A stretch of DNA of 40,313 nucleotides from Candidatus Nitrotoga sp. BS (GTDB lineage: Bacteria > Pseudomonadota > Gammaproteobacteria > Burkholderiales > Gallionellaceae), in the NCBI RefSeq assembly GCF_927797785.1, contig NZ_CAKMLL010000107.1, forward strand, positions 1-40,313. The letters run 5' to 3'. Shown piece by piece: positions 10,188 through 18,063 of the stretch; the stretch's first letter is position 1, and each line of letters opens with the position of its first letter. The notes below the pieces were generated by a model that saw only the letters and a list, made by a program, of their open reading frames with translations, did not search any database and was not told where the DNA came from. The position numbers and the translations under genes are program-made.

Positions 10188-10820
10188 ATGCAAGATGAAG
10201 TTGATCCCGCAAGATTTGAAAAAATATCCGTCCGAACCTTGGATTACTACAACCAGCATGCCGAAGATTTTTTTGCTGGCACGCGTAATCACGATGTCAG
10301 TCAAAATATGATGTCTTTGTTGCGCTTCATCGAAGTTGAGCCACCTTTCAATATTCTAGATTTTGGCTGCGGACCGGGGCGAGATCTCAAGGTGTTTGCC
10401 GAAATGGGGCACATTGCGGCAGGTTTGGATGGTAGCGAGCGTTTCGCAGCGATGGCGCGCGACTACAGTCGTTGTGAAGTATGGCAGCAGGATTTCCTTA
10501 AGCTCGATCTTCCATTCAATCATTTCGATGGAGTGTTTGCTAATGCATCACTTTTCCATGTGCCCAGTCAATCGTTGCCACGGATATTACGTGATTTGCA
10601 TACGACGCTGAAGCTGGGCGCTGTTCTGTTTAGTTCCAATCCGCACGGCCATAACGAAGAAGGATGGAACAACGGGCGCTACGGCGTATATTATGATCTT
10701 GATACTTGGCGGTGCCTCATGTTAGACGCGGGGTTCACTGAGCTTACCCACTACTACCGCCCTGACAACCTACCGCGAGAACAGCAGCCTTGGCTGGCGA
10801 GCGTTTGGCGGCGCGAGTGA
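10188..10820 (+). CDS. Class I SAM-dependent methyltransferase
   Basis: 210 residues. SAM-binding motif I ILDFGCGPGRDL is near residues 58-69, the acidic residue after strand 2 is in GLDGSE, and the post-motif FDGVFANASLFHVP segment fits methyltransferase type 11/12/25 folds. This tells the chemistry (methyl transfer from S-adenosylmethionine) but not the substrate. The ATG lacks a recognisable Shine-Dalgarno and follows a short tandem repeat. It stands alone, downstream of mdh by 145 nt and upstream of a membrane-protein pair. Confidence 0.85.
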   Translation: MQDEVDPARFEKISVRTLDYYNQHAEDFFAGTRNHDVSQNMMSLLRFIEVEPPFNILDFGCGPGRDLKVFAEMGHIAAGLDGSERFAAMARDYSRCEVWQQDFLKLDLPFNHFDGVFANASLFHVPSQSLPRILRDLHTTLKLGAVLFSSNPHGHNEEGWNNGRYGVYYDLDTWRCLMLDAGFTELTHYYRPDNLPREQQPWLASVWRRE

Positions 10821-10883
10821 AATAAAACTCTGGAAAAAATCAGGCCTACTGGCTAGTATTACGCCATAATTAATTGCATTATT

Positions 10884-10902
10884 GATAATGATAAAGAGTT
10901 AA
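10884..10902 (+). promoter_or_regulatory. Possible Fur-box-like site
   Basis: GATAATGATAAAGAGTTAA matches the first 11 bases of the classical GATAATGATAATCATTATC iron box but little of the second half. It lies about 100 nt ahead of the VC0807-type gene. Weak; it could be chance in AT-rich DNA. Confidence 0.2.
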
Positions 10903-10997
10903 ATGTATCCATACTTGTACTTTTTTCCGTTTGAACTACCCAAGATAGCTATTGTAAGTGGCTATTCAAAATCGGGATTAAACTCAAGGAAACCATT

Positions 10998-11741
10998 ATG
11001 ATCAATCCCTCCGTGCAGAAAAAAAAAGCAGCGAATCATACCCCGCGTCCGTTTGTTGACCTGTTAGTCAGCATTCTTATTCCCTCCATTATTCTGATGA
11101 AATTCAGTAGCGAGGACAGCCTGGGTGCGAGCGGTGCTCTAATTATAGCCTTGGCTTTTCCGCTTATCTGGGGCTCATTTGAATTTTTGAAATATAAAAA
11201 ATTCAATTTCATAGCACTTCTTGGTTTGATCAGCACGTTACTCACAGGTGGTATTGGTTTACTGGCATTGAGTACCCAATGGCTGGCAATCAAAGAGGCT
11301 GCTATCCCCGGCCTGATTGGTATTGCTGTGCTTCTTTCGACCTACTCGCGTTATCCGCTGATCAGGACATTGCTGTATAACCCAGCCGTTATTGATATTG
11401 AAAAAATTACACTGAAGCTCGTTGAGAATGGCAATACTGAAGCTTTTGAAGCCCGTTTATTAAAAGCCACCTACCTGCTTGGCGGAACCTTTTTCTTTTC
11501 CTCAGGGATGAACTACGTTCTCGCAAAATGGATTGTTGTCAGCCCTACAGGTAGCGCTGCCTTCAATGAGGAGCTGGGACAATTAACTTTACTAAGCTAT
11601 CCAGTGATCGCGATTCCTTCCATGCTCATGATGATGATGATTTTTTATTATTTATGGCGCACTATTTCCAGCCTGACTGGACTTACCCTGGACGATGTAC
11701 TCGCATCCAAAAGACTTGATAAAGGTGAGAATTATGACTAG
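10998..11741 (+). CDS. VC0807-family membrane protein
   Basis: 247 residues with about six hydrophobic segments. The pattern ILIPSIILMKFSSEDSLGASGALIIALAFPL, LLGLISTLLTGGIGLLAL and WLAIKEAAIPGLIGIAVL is that of the VC0807 family of inner-membrane proteins, whose function is not established. AAGGA precedes the ATG by a normal distance. Its last 8 nt overlap a small membrane-peptide ORF, suggesting co-translation. Confidence 0.82.
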   Translation: MINPSVQKKKAANHTPRPFVDLLVSILIPSIILMKFSSEDSLGASGALIIALAFPLIWGSFEFLKYKKFNFIALLGLISTLLTGGIGLLALSTQWLAIKEAAIPGLIGIAVLLSTYSRYPLIRTLLYNPAVIDIEKITLKLVENGNTEAFEARLLKATYLLGGTFFFSSGMNYVLAKWIVVSPTGSAAFNEELGQLTLLSYPVIAIPSMLMMMMIFYYLWRTISSLTGLTLDDVLASKRLDKGENYD

Positions 11742-11853
11742 TGTTTGGCGTAGCATCTGGACTTTCTTCATGGTAATTTGTGCAATTGTCGCGATTTTTT
11801 TGATTCTCGGCGTGTTGCCCCTTGTTTTTTTCCCGTCAAAATGGTTCTCTTGA
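11734..11853 (+). CDS. 39-residue single-span membrane peptide
   Basis: Starts MTSVWRSIWTFFMVI and holds one hydrophobic span of about 25 residues, ending PSKWFS. The ATG overlaps the end of the VC0807-type gene by 8 nt and has AAAGGTGAGA as a ribosome site. After its TGA, and after a second TGA at 11860, the same frame runs on to 11946 with protein-like residues (LWHSYIDAEYERVKRDR). It may therefore be the shortened remains of a longer, roughly 70-residue protein. I do not recognise a family. Confidence 0.5.
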   Translation: MTSVWRSIWTFFMVICAIVAIFLILGVLPLVFFPSKWFS

Positions 11854-11962
11854 TCTCCATGATGCAGTAAGAGCAAAAGAGGTTTGTGGCACAGTTATAT
11901 TGATGCCGAATATGAGCGCGTAAAGAGAGACAGAATACGGGGGTAAGGTCATTATTATTTTA

Positions 11963-13288
11963 TTATTGAAGTGTTTCTACAATAGCTTTCGCACACAGTA
12001 TTCCACTCATTACTGCTCCTTCTAACGTAGCCGGATAATCGCCTGCCGTGTAATCGCCTGCTAACAATACGTTAGCAAGCGGTGTGGAATGGGAAGGGCG
12101 AGGCAAGTTTGTTTCGCAGGAGAAGGTAGCGCGTTTCTCTGCAATCACTTTGTGCCACAAAGGCGCTTCCATTATTCCAAGTTGTTCGCAGATCTCTTGC
12201 GCCACTTTCTGCGCTAACAGTTCATGTTTTAAATTTTGATGACTCCCTTGTGCGCTAATGACGGCGGCGATTAGGCCGTGCTGCCCGGCGATCTGTCCTT
12301 TATCGAACAGCCATTGGGCAATGCAGCGATCAAAACCCAGCATCGGGTGTGGCAAGCATACCTGTTTTGGATATTGCAAATATACGGTGTAAATGGGTTG
12401 GTACGGAATGCTTGCAATCTGCTCAGCGACGAGTGCAAGTTGTGGCACGGTACGGAATAGTCGCGCAGCTGAAATGAGCGAGGATGCGCAGATGACATGG
12501 CTGAATAGTTTGGTATGTGTAGAGGATGTTGCCGTTGGACGGGTGATTAATTCGATTTTATCGCCGTGTGGAATAATGGCTTCTATGCTGCAAGCGGTAA
12601 GCACTGCGCCATTATGTCGTTTGACATAGTCGGCCGCCCGATCTGGAAATAGTGCTGTGAAATCTATGCGTGGCAGCAGCATGTCGCTATCGCTGCGCAA
12701 ACCATTCAGACTATCGCGCAATACATGCAGCAACACTTGTGCAGAAGCAATGTGTATTGGTGTGTTGAGTGCGGAGAGGCAAATTGGCTCCCATAGTAAT
12801 CGTATCAGCTCGTCATCTTGGCCGTACCTGCGTAATAATTCGAAAACACTGGTATCGTGTGGCAAGGTGAAATTAATGCGACCCAGCGCCAGCATAAAAC
12901 GAGCGGCACGCAGGCGTTGGCCGAATGAAAGCCCTTTTGCGCTGAGGAGTCCAGTCAACAAATGAAGCGGAGCGGGAAGGTGCGGTGCTTTTAATTCAAA
13001 GCGATTATGTAATGTAAGTTGTAGCGGCAAACGCAGGAAGTCGCGCTTGATATTGCCGCCGACTTGTTCAATAAGCTGCAATGTATGGTGGTAGCAGCCA
13101 AGCAGAATGTGCTGGCCGTTATCAAGCTGAACATCATTATGCTGCACGCCACGCGCACGGCCACCGAGCTGCTTGGCGCTTTCGAATACGGTAACCGGAA
13201 TATCGGCTGCGGCAAGCGTGACGGCTGCGGCCATGCCAGCGTAGCCGCCGCCAATGATGGCGACATGGTAATGTTTATAATGGCTCAC
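11963..13288 (-). CDS. hpnE: Hydroxysqualene dehydroxylase HpnE (FAD-dependent)
   Basis: 441 residues from GTG 13288. This start is preferred over ATG 13297 because GGAGA abuts that ATG but is about 9 nt from the GTG. Rossmann FAD motif VAIIGGGYAGMAAAVTLA lies at the N-terminus, then GGRARGV and a C-terminal LLAGDYTAGDYPATLEGAVMSG block, as in amine-oxidase-like desaturases. HpnE reduces hydroxysqualene to squalene, the last of three steps from farnesyl diphosphate in hopanoid makers. It is on the same strand as hpnC and hpnD, but a NYN-domain gene and a palindromic repeat lie between. No squalene-hopene cyclase is in the window. Confidence 0.92.
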   Translation of the reverse strand: MSHYKHYHVAIIGGGYAGMAAAVTLAAADIPVTVFESAKQLGGRARGVQHNDVQLDNGQHILLGCYHHTLQLIEQVGGNIKRDFLRLPLQLTLHNRFELKAPHLPAPLHLLTGLLSAKGLSFGQRLRAARFMLALGRINFTLPHDTSVFELLRRYGQDDELIRLLWEPICLSALNTPIHIASAQVLLHVLRDSLNGLRSDSDMLLPRIDFTALFPDRAADYVKRHNGAVLTACSIEAIIPHGDKIELITRPTATSSTHTKLFSHVICASSLISAARLFRTVPQLALVAEQIASIPYQPIYTVYLQYPKQVCLPHPMLGFDRCIAQWLFDKGQIAGQHGLIAAVISAQGSHQNLKHELLAQKVAQEICEQLGIMEAPLWHKVIAEKRATFSCETNLPRPSHSTPLANVLLAGDYTAGDYPATLEGAVMSGILCAKAIVETLQ

Positions 13289-13396
13289 GATACCCATTCT
13301 CCGTGCGCTTTGAGCGTAGCGAAGGAAATTACTTTCACTTCGACTTAGACGTAAACGTAAATGTATTTATGGATTAGCCCCGTAGCCCTTTAGCCC

Positions 13397-13479
13397 CGTA
13401 GGGTGCAATAAGCGCAGCGCATTGCATCGGATGTCACGCGAACATGCGGCGCAATGCCCGTTGGTTATTGCGCCCTACG
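13397..13479. repeat. Palindromic intergenic repeat (REP/MITE-like)
   Basis: Arms of 15 bp, CGTAGGGTGCAATAA at 13397-13411 and TTATTGCGCCCTACG at 13465-13479, pair with one mismatch, with further complementary GCGCATTGC / GCGCAATGC inside. It ends 2 nt from the stop of the NYN gene and lies between that gene and hpnE. Similar GTAGGGTGCAATAA-type palindromes are common between genes in proteobacteria (from memory). Confidence 0.75.
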
Positions 13480-13481
13480 CG

Positions 13482-14285
13482 CTATTTTGCACGCAGGTAT
13501 AAAACTTTCTGATTTGACCCCGGTGCTAGTCTTTCTTCAGTTACAAAAAGATCGGTCTTGGCCTTTACTAGATCCGAAAGTTTTTTGTATCCGTATAGTC
13601 TGGAATCAAAATCTGGCTTTAGTTTGGTAAGGTAACTTCCGAAGGTTCCAAGTTGAGCCCAACCAGTGTCGTCAATTGACTGCTCAAGTGCGGTTAGGAC
13701 GAATTGCCTGGGGAACTCAATCTTGGGATCTACTTCGGTGGTTGATTGCTGCGGTGTGTTCGTTTGCTCTGTTCTGGCTTTTGGTGGCATGCTGACCGAC
13801 TCGGCTACTATGCTAGGGCGAAGCACTTCGGTGAATACAAACTTGTGACAGGCATTGCGAAATGCATCAGGCGTCTTCTTTTCACCGAAACCTAGAACCG
13901 TTAGCCCCTCCTCACGAAGTCGCATCGCAAGGCCGGTAAAATCGCTGTCACTGGTAATCAGGCAGAAACCATCGAATTTACGCGTGTAGAGTAAGTCCAT
14001 TGCATCAATAATCAGCGCGCTATCTGTTGCGTTTTTTCCTGTCGTGTATGCAAATTGTTGAACAGGCTTGATTGCGTATAGCTGTAATACTTTTTTCCAA
14101 GAAGAGCTTGAAGGGGAAGTGAAATCGCCGTATATGCGTTTGACCGTCGCTTCCCCAAATCTCGCAATTTCCGCAAGCATCCCTTCAATGACAGCAGCCT
14201 GAGCGTTATCCGCATCAATAAGTACAGCCAGCCGAAGGGATGGCTCTTCTGATTCGATTTTTGCAACTAGTCGTGGAGATGCCAA
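13482..14285 (-). CDS. NYN-domain (LabA/PIN-like) protein with C-terminal OST-HTH/LOTUS domain
   Basis: 267 residues. The N-terminal NYN domain shows acidic residues of the PIN-like nuclease fold: Asp24 and Asp26 in VLIDADNA, Asp88 and Asp94 in GKNATDSALIIDAMD, and Asp113/Asp115 in ITSDSDF. A low-complexity linker (about 165-190) leads to an OST-HTH/LOTUS-like domain (FVLTALEQSIDDTGWAQLGTFGSYL) near 195-265. Such proteins are thought to bind or cut RNA. The place between hpnD and hpnE is unusual and gives no obvious link to squalene synthesis. It has its own upstream region (285 nt) with a stem-loop. Confidence 0.88.
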   Translation of the reverse strand: MASPRLVAKIESEEPSLRLAVLIDADNAQAAVIEGMLAEIARFGEATVKRIYGDFTSPSSSSWKKVLQLYAIKPVQQFAYTTGKNATDSALIIDAMDLLYTRKFDGFCLITSDSDFTGLAMRLREEGLTVLGFGEKKTPDAFRNACHKFVFTEVLRPSIVAESVSMPPKARTEQTNTPQQSTTEVDPKIEFPRQFVLTALEQSIDDTGWAQLGTFGSYLTKLKPDFDSRLYGYKKLSDLVKAKTDLFVTEERLAPGSNQKVLYLRAK

Positions 14286-14505
14286 ACATGCCTCCTGTTT
14301 TCTAACGTGAAGTTGACGTTGCGATACCGTTTGTTATCAACTTTTCTATTGTTTAAATAATTTATATTATCATGCAGTTATTAATTTTTAGTGCAACTTA
14401 GCAATGCTAGGCAATACTAAGCTAATTCCGTGCCCAAACTGTTGACCAAGTGCGCGGAAAAATTCTTCTTAAACATTACTGCATACGCACCGAACAGGTT
14501 TATAC

Positions 14506-14545
14506 GGTTCAGATTGTGGTTCGCTTCGCGATCACAATCTAACCT
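14506..14545 (-). other. Stem-loop downstream of hpnD
   Basis: AGATTGTG at 14511-14518 pairs with CACAATCT at 14533-14540, extendable by GGTT/AACC with one bulge, around a GC-rich loop. It lies about 30 nt past the hpnD stop. There is no T-run, so it is not a standard intrinsic terminator; it may protect the 3' end or mark a protein-binding site. Confidence 0.35.
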
Positions 14546-14570
14546 TACTCCTGAGGGCAGCACCCTGTTC

Positions 14571-15404
14571 TTAGTTTTTCACCCATGTCTTCCCGGCCAG
14601 CCATAGCTTGTGCATTGGAGTAAGCGAGACACGCTCTTTTAGCACATGACAGCCACTGGTAACAATTTCTTCCAGCGTAGCTCGATAAATTGCTGCCATG
14701 ATAAGACCGGTGCGCTGCGTTTTGCGGTCAGCAGCGGGCAGTTGGTCGAGTGCGCGTTTGTAGTAGCGTTTTGCACGATCAACCTGAAATTGCATGAGTT
14801 TCTGAAAGCCTTCACTCTCCTTGTTGTCAAGGATGTCGTTAACATGTACACCAAAAAGCGCCAGTTCATTAAGCGGCATATAGATGCGACCGCGTCGAGC
14901 GTCTTCGCCTACGTCACGGATGATATTGGTCAGCTGGAAGGCGAGACCCAGATCGTGTGCATATTTGAGCGTATTAGGGTCGGTGTAGCCAAAAATTTCC
15001 GCAGTGAGCAACCCCACTACCGAGGCGACACGATAACAATACTTTTGCAGAGCCTGAAAATCGGCATATTGGTGTTGCTGCAAGTCCATTTCCATACCAT
15101 CGATGATCTCGTGGAAATGTTCTTGTGGCAGGTTGTATTGCTTGACCACCGGCTTTAATGCCCGTGTAACAGGATGTTGCGGCGTTCCGGCGTAAACAGC
15201 AGTTACTTCGGTACGCCACCACGCCAACGTAGTGCGTGCCACGTTCTCATCCGAAATTTCGTCTACAACATCGTCTACTTCGCGACAAAAAGCATACAAC
15301 GCTGTGATAGCACGGCGTTTGTCCGACGGCAGAAACATAAAGCTGTAGTAGAAGCTTGAACCGCTTTTAGCAGCCTTGTCTTTGCAATATTGATCTGGAG
15401 TCAT
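14571..15404 (-). CDS. hpnD: Presqualene diphosphate synthase HpnD
   Basis: 277 residues. Both Asp-rich motifs of trans-isoprenyl diphosphate synthases are present: CREVDDVVDE at 40-49 and QLTNIIRDVGED near 157-168, with RGRIYMPLNEL following. HpnD joins two farnesyl diphosphates head-to-head to presqualene diphosphate. It starts 39 nt after hpnC on the same strand, so the two form an operon. Length is normal for the family. HpnD was separated from HpnC by the CREVDD form and the full C-terminal VTSGCHVLKERVSLT segment. Confidence 0.93.
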   Translation of the reverse strand: MTPDQYCKDKAAKSGSSFYYSFMFLPSDKRRAITALYAFCREVDDVVDEISDENVARTTLAWWRTEVTAVYAGTPQHPVTRALKPVVKQYNLPQEHFHEIIDGMEMDLQQHQYADFQALQKYCYRVASVVGLLTAEIFGYTDPNTLKYAHDLGLAFQLTNIIRDVGEDARRGRIYMPLNELALFGVHVNDILDNKESEGFQKLMQFQVDRAKRYYKRALDQLPAADRKTQRTGLIMAAIYRATLEEIVTSGCHVLKERVSLTPMHKLWLAGKTWVKN

Positions 15405-15443
15405 GTTAATTCGCGATCGAACGGTAACTGGCTAGATTCATCT

Positions 15444-16259
15444 TTAAAAACTGAAGGGTGCGCTTTTGCCCAACATGATAACCCAGTCAAATGGACGCAA
15501 CACAGGACGTTGGCGGAACATGTCGAATTGCACGGCTTCAAGCTTGTCGAGAATGCGGTTGCCGCCCGCGATAATGAGCCGCATCTCAAGACCTATACGG
15601 CCGGTGAGTATGCTGCCAAGAGGCGCGCCGCTGCGCATCATGTCACGTGCGCGCTGAACCTGAAATTGCATAAGTTGCTGCCATTCCTTGTCTACGCGGC
15701 TTTCCGTGATATGTGTTTCAGTCACGCCGAAGTTCGCCATTTCGTCTTGCGGTAAATAGATACGGTCGATGGCATAGTCCTTCGTTACATCCTGCCAAAA
15801 ATTGATGAGTTGCAGGCTGGTGCAAATAGCGTCGGAATAGTCTAAGTTGGTAGGGGTCGCTTCTTCGTACAAATGTAATAGTAATCTGCCGACCGGATTC
15901 GCGGAGCGGCGGCAGTAGTCCAGCACTTCGTCGAAATTGGCGTAACGTTTTTTGAGCACATCCTGCGAGAAAGCATCAAGTAAATCGTGGAACAATTGCA
16001 ATGGCAGCTGGTGCCGCGCAATGATGTCCGCTAAGTCGTGAAACAAAGGGGTCAGAGGTTTTTCATTGGCAGCGATGCGACGTAGTTCACTACGAAAATT
16101 ATCAAGTGCTGTAAACCGCTCTTCATCGAGGAGATCGCCTTCGTCGGCAAAGTCGTCAGCCTGACGCGCAAAATGGTAAATTATTTCCACTGCTCGCCGC
16201 AAGCGTTTAGGCAGAAGAATTGAGGCAACAGGAAAGTTTTCGTAGTGATTGACGGCCAT
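15444..16259 (-). CDS. hpnC: Hydroxysqualene synthase HpnC
   Basis: 271 residues. The first Asp motif is ARQADDFADE at 31-40 and the second QLINFWQDVTKD near 150-160, with RIYLPQDEM after it: the squalene/phytoene synthase fold. HpnC converts presqualene diphosphate to hydroxysqualene by adding water. It is the first gene of the hpnC-hpnD pair. The preceding 448-nt gap should hold its promoter. Confidence 0.92.
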   Translation of the reverse strand: MAVNHYENFPVASILLPKRLRRAVEIIYHFARQADDFADEGDLLDEERFTALDNFRSELRRIAANEKPLTPLFHDLADIIARHQLPLQLFHDLLDAFSQDVLKKRYANFDEVLDYCRRSANPVGRLLLHLYEEATPTNLDYSDAICTSLQLINFWQDVTKDYAIDRIYLPQDEMANFGVTETHITESRVDKEWQQLMQFQVQRARDMMRSGAPLGSILTGRIGLEMRLIIAGGNRILDKLEAVQFDMFRQRPVLRPFDWVIMLGKSAPFSF

Positions 16260-16707
16260 TTGAAGGCAAGCTTAGATCAGTTATTCTGGCGTTGATGGGA
16301 GTTCAGGGTACAGCGAACTTTGAAGGTGCAGTTTCTATGCAATCATGCATAGAATTAATTAAGTGTAGTAGCTCAAAAGAGATGTGACCGTTAGTGATTT
16401 AAGATTGTGCATTAGTTGTCAAACACGATTCAGTTTATCAATTTTTGTTTTAAATCTTTTTACGCAATTAGTGGAATTCATGGTTTCGTTAGGTGTCCTG
16501 CCCCAGCGCATCGTTACTTTGACGTGAACGCTAATAGTTGCAATAGCGCAATCACTCGTCCAAATCGGACTGCAACATATCCATCATCAGACACAGCTTT
16601 CAGCAGAAGTAAGACTTGATGAAATTCCTACGAATTTTTTGAAAGCGCTTACGGGTGTCACTGGTCTGCGGTGACGTCATCTTGATCTGGGTATGGCAGA
16701 GCTTCGA
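16260..16707. other. Intergenic region, no supported gene
   Basis: 448 bases between hpnC and the cytochrome gene, both on the minus strand. Short frames on both strands look non-coding. A small dyad GTCAC-N9-GTGAC lies near 16657-16675, shortly downstream of the cytochrome stop; it lacks a T-run. Confidence 0.45.
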
Positions 16708-17007
16708 TTAGTCCGGCATGGGGTAGCGGTAATAAATAGCATTTAGATATCGCGCAACGTCCTCAATATCTTCATCGTGCCACCCAAGCTTTGAAATTTC
16801 CTGCCAGCGTTGTACTTCTGACTGTAGACTTGACCAGTCAGAAGCGAGTTTATTTTCCCGCCAATGAATTTTGGTGCTGTGACAGGCTATGCAATGTGTT
16901 GAGTACAGCAACTCGCCACGTGTAGCATTGTGTATTAATTGTGCATCGGCATTTGCGGAATTTCCGAAAAAAACGAACAGCACGGCGAGTATCAATCTTT
17001 GAAACAT
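16708..17007 (-). CDS. Small periplasmic monohaem cytochrome c
   Basis: 99 residues. A signal peptide ends near SANA, followed by one haem-binding site C39-I-A-C42-H43. A Met near the end (Met97 in YPMPD) could be the distal iron ligand. The segment WQEISKLGWHDEDIEDVARYLNAIYY resembles the C-terminal helices of short class I cytochromes. Expected to carry electrons in the periplasm after haem attachment. The partner is unknown; the neighbours (hpnC and a tRNA gene) give no clue. Confidence 0.85.
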   Translation of the reverse strand: MFQRLILAVLFVFFGNSANADAQLIHNATRGELLYSTHCIACHSTKIHWRENKLASDWSSLQSEVQRWQEISKLGWHDEDIEDVARYLNAIYYRYPMPD

Positions 17008-17207
17008 GTCGATCCCCCAGTAATCATTTCCATCGGGATTAGTATATACCTCAATACTAGGCTTTGTCGCCTAGTACCCTTTGTACACATGGAGGAGTAG
17101 CGATCACCATGTTAGTGCAGAGTAAAATACCCGCTATTTGTCAAAAACTATTCCTTCATGATTGTAAGCGTGGAAGGGCTGTACATACAACCACTCGGTG
17201 GTATATA

Positions 17208-17286
17208 AGGGATCTCTATAAATCCAATTTTGCGAGCAGCTGCTTTGCAGTTTGCTTGCTTACTCCTCCGCTTTGTCGCAATTGTT
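17208..17286 (-). repeat. Partial copy of the dispersed inverted-repeat element (copy 1 of 5)
   Basis: AAATCCAATTTTGCGAGCAG followed by a GCTTTGC-rich stretch matches the reverse complement of the right part of the 34002-34180 copy, including the extra hairpin-forming block found only in that copy. The terminal CCTCTAAAAAT is degraded and the rest of the element is missing. It stops 15 nt before the tRNA-Val promoter. The rest of 17008-17207 shows no gene. Confidence 0.7.
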
Positions 17287-17300
17287 AGTGCCCATACCGT

Positions 17301-17329
17301 TTGAACCCGATTTGAAATTCGGTTATACT
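17301..17329 (+). promoter_or_regulatory. Sigma-70-type promoter of tRNA-Val
   Basis: TTGAAC at 17301-17306, an exact 17-nt spacer, then TATACT at 17324-17329, placing the start site about 10 nt before the tRNA. Confidence 0.7.
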
Positions 17330-17345
17330 GCCATGCCTTAAATAA

Positions 17346-17422
17346 AGGCGCGTAGCTCAGCTGGTTAGAGCACCACCTTGACATGGTGGGGGTCGTTGGT
17401 TCGAGTCCAATCGCGCCTACCA
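17346..17422 (+). tRNA. tRNA-Val (GAC)
   Basis: 77 nt with encoded CCA. Acceptor stem AGGCGCG/CGCGCCT is fully paired. The D arm is TAGCTCAGCTGGTTAGAGC. The anticodon stem-loop CCACCTTGACATGGTGG carries GAC, and the T loop is GGTTCGAGTCC. Apart from the acceptor stem it is close to E. coli tRNA-Val(GAC). Confidence 0.97.
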
Positions 17423-17460
17423 CTGACTTAGCAATTAAATCAGATGGTTTCAGTAAATTA

Positions 17461-17488
17461 TTCCGGCTGTCAAGCCGAAGCATGTTTT
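17461..17488 (+). terminator. Probable terminator of tRNA-Val
   Basis: TTCCGGCT-GTCA-AGCCGAA forms a stem with one bulged C, followed 5 nt later by TTTTT. It lies about 40 nt after the tRNA. Confidence 0.45.
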
Positions 17489-18063
17489 TATGGGTTGTCT
17501 TAGCAGATACATAAAAAAAGTTAACTATCTGGTATAGATAGCGCTTACAGCAAAAAATTGTCCAACTTCCCTCTATCTTGTGTTAAGGCAATGCGTCTTG
17601 GCTATCTCACGCAATTGTCTAAATGTAGGCTGGGGTCATGCCAAACATCAATCGGATGTTTTCAAAATTGCTCCTAAGTTTCATCCGTGAATTCCCGTCA
17701 GCAATTATGGTAAGGCTGCATCAAGAGTTAATAATATCCTTTACGACCTTGGCGTTCGGTCGACGGCTTGCTTGAGCTACTGCATCAGCTCTTGGTTCAT
17801 CACAGAGAATTCTTAGAGTTGTCTTTGGAGGTCAGATCTTTTGATCTTAAGAATACCTATTATTTGCGTTAGCTTCTTCCTGGGTTAGTGGTGTTTCGTC
17901 TTCGATTGGCACTTGTAGAGGTGGTGGAATACAAAACTACTGGACATTTTTGCCTATGCAACCTTGTGGCTGGACTTATTATGCTGTTTGGACAAGGCGA
18001 CATAAGCTGCGAAGCCTGTTAAAATCCGCAACTTAATTGTTAATCACCATTGGAGAAAGTAGC
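17489..18063. other. Gene-free stretch between tRNA-Val and ndk
   Basis: 575 bases without an intact ORF. It contains a possible decayed reading frame (17619-17936, minus strand) and must contain the ndk promoter, for which I see no convincing -35/-10 pair. I found no duplicate of the tRNA 3' end that would mark an integrated element. Confidence 0.5.
17619..17936 (-). pseudogene. Possible decayed gene of unknown family
   Basis: One minus-strand frame of about 106 codons reads as protein-like text (PLQVPIEDETPLTQEEA, then LCDEPRADAVAQASRRPNAK, then FENIRLMFGMTPAYI) broken by only three stop codons. I do not recognise it. It could be chance; the case rests on the single shared frame. Confidence 0.22.

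Noticed and set aside
13381-13400. Doubled TAGCCCCGTAG next to the palindromic repeat
   Set aside because: Very short direct repeat; not informative beyond the palindrome itself.
17148-17483. 111-codon minus-strand frame
   Set aside because: It runs through the antisense of tRNA-Val and its promoter and has no ribosome site.
17346-18063. tRNA-Val as attachment site of an integrated island
   Set aside because: No integrase gene and no second copy of the tRNA 3' end found in the window.
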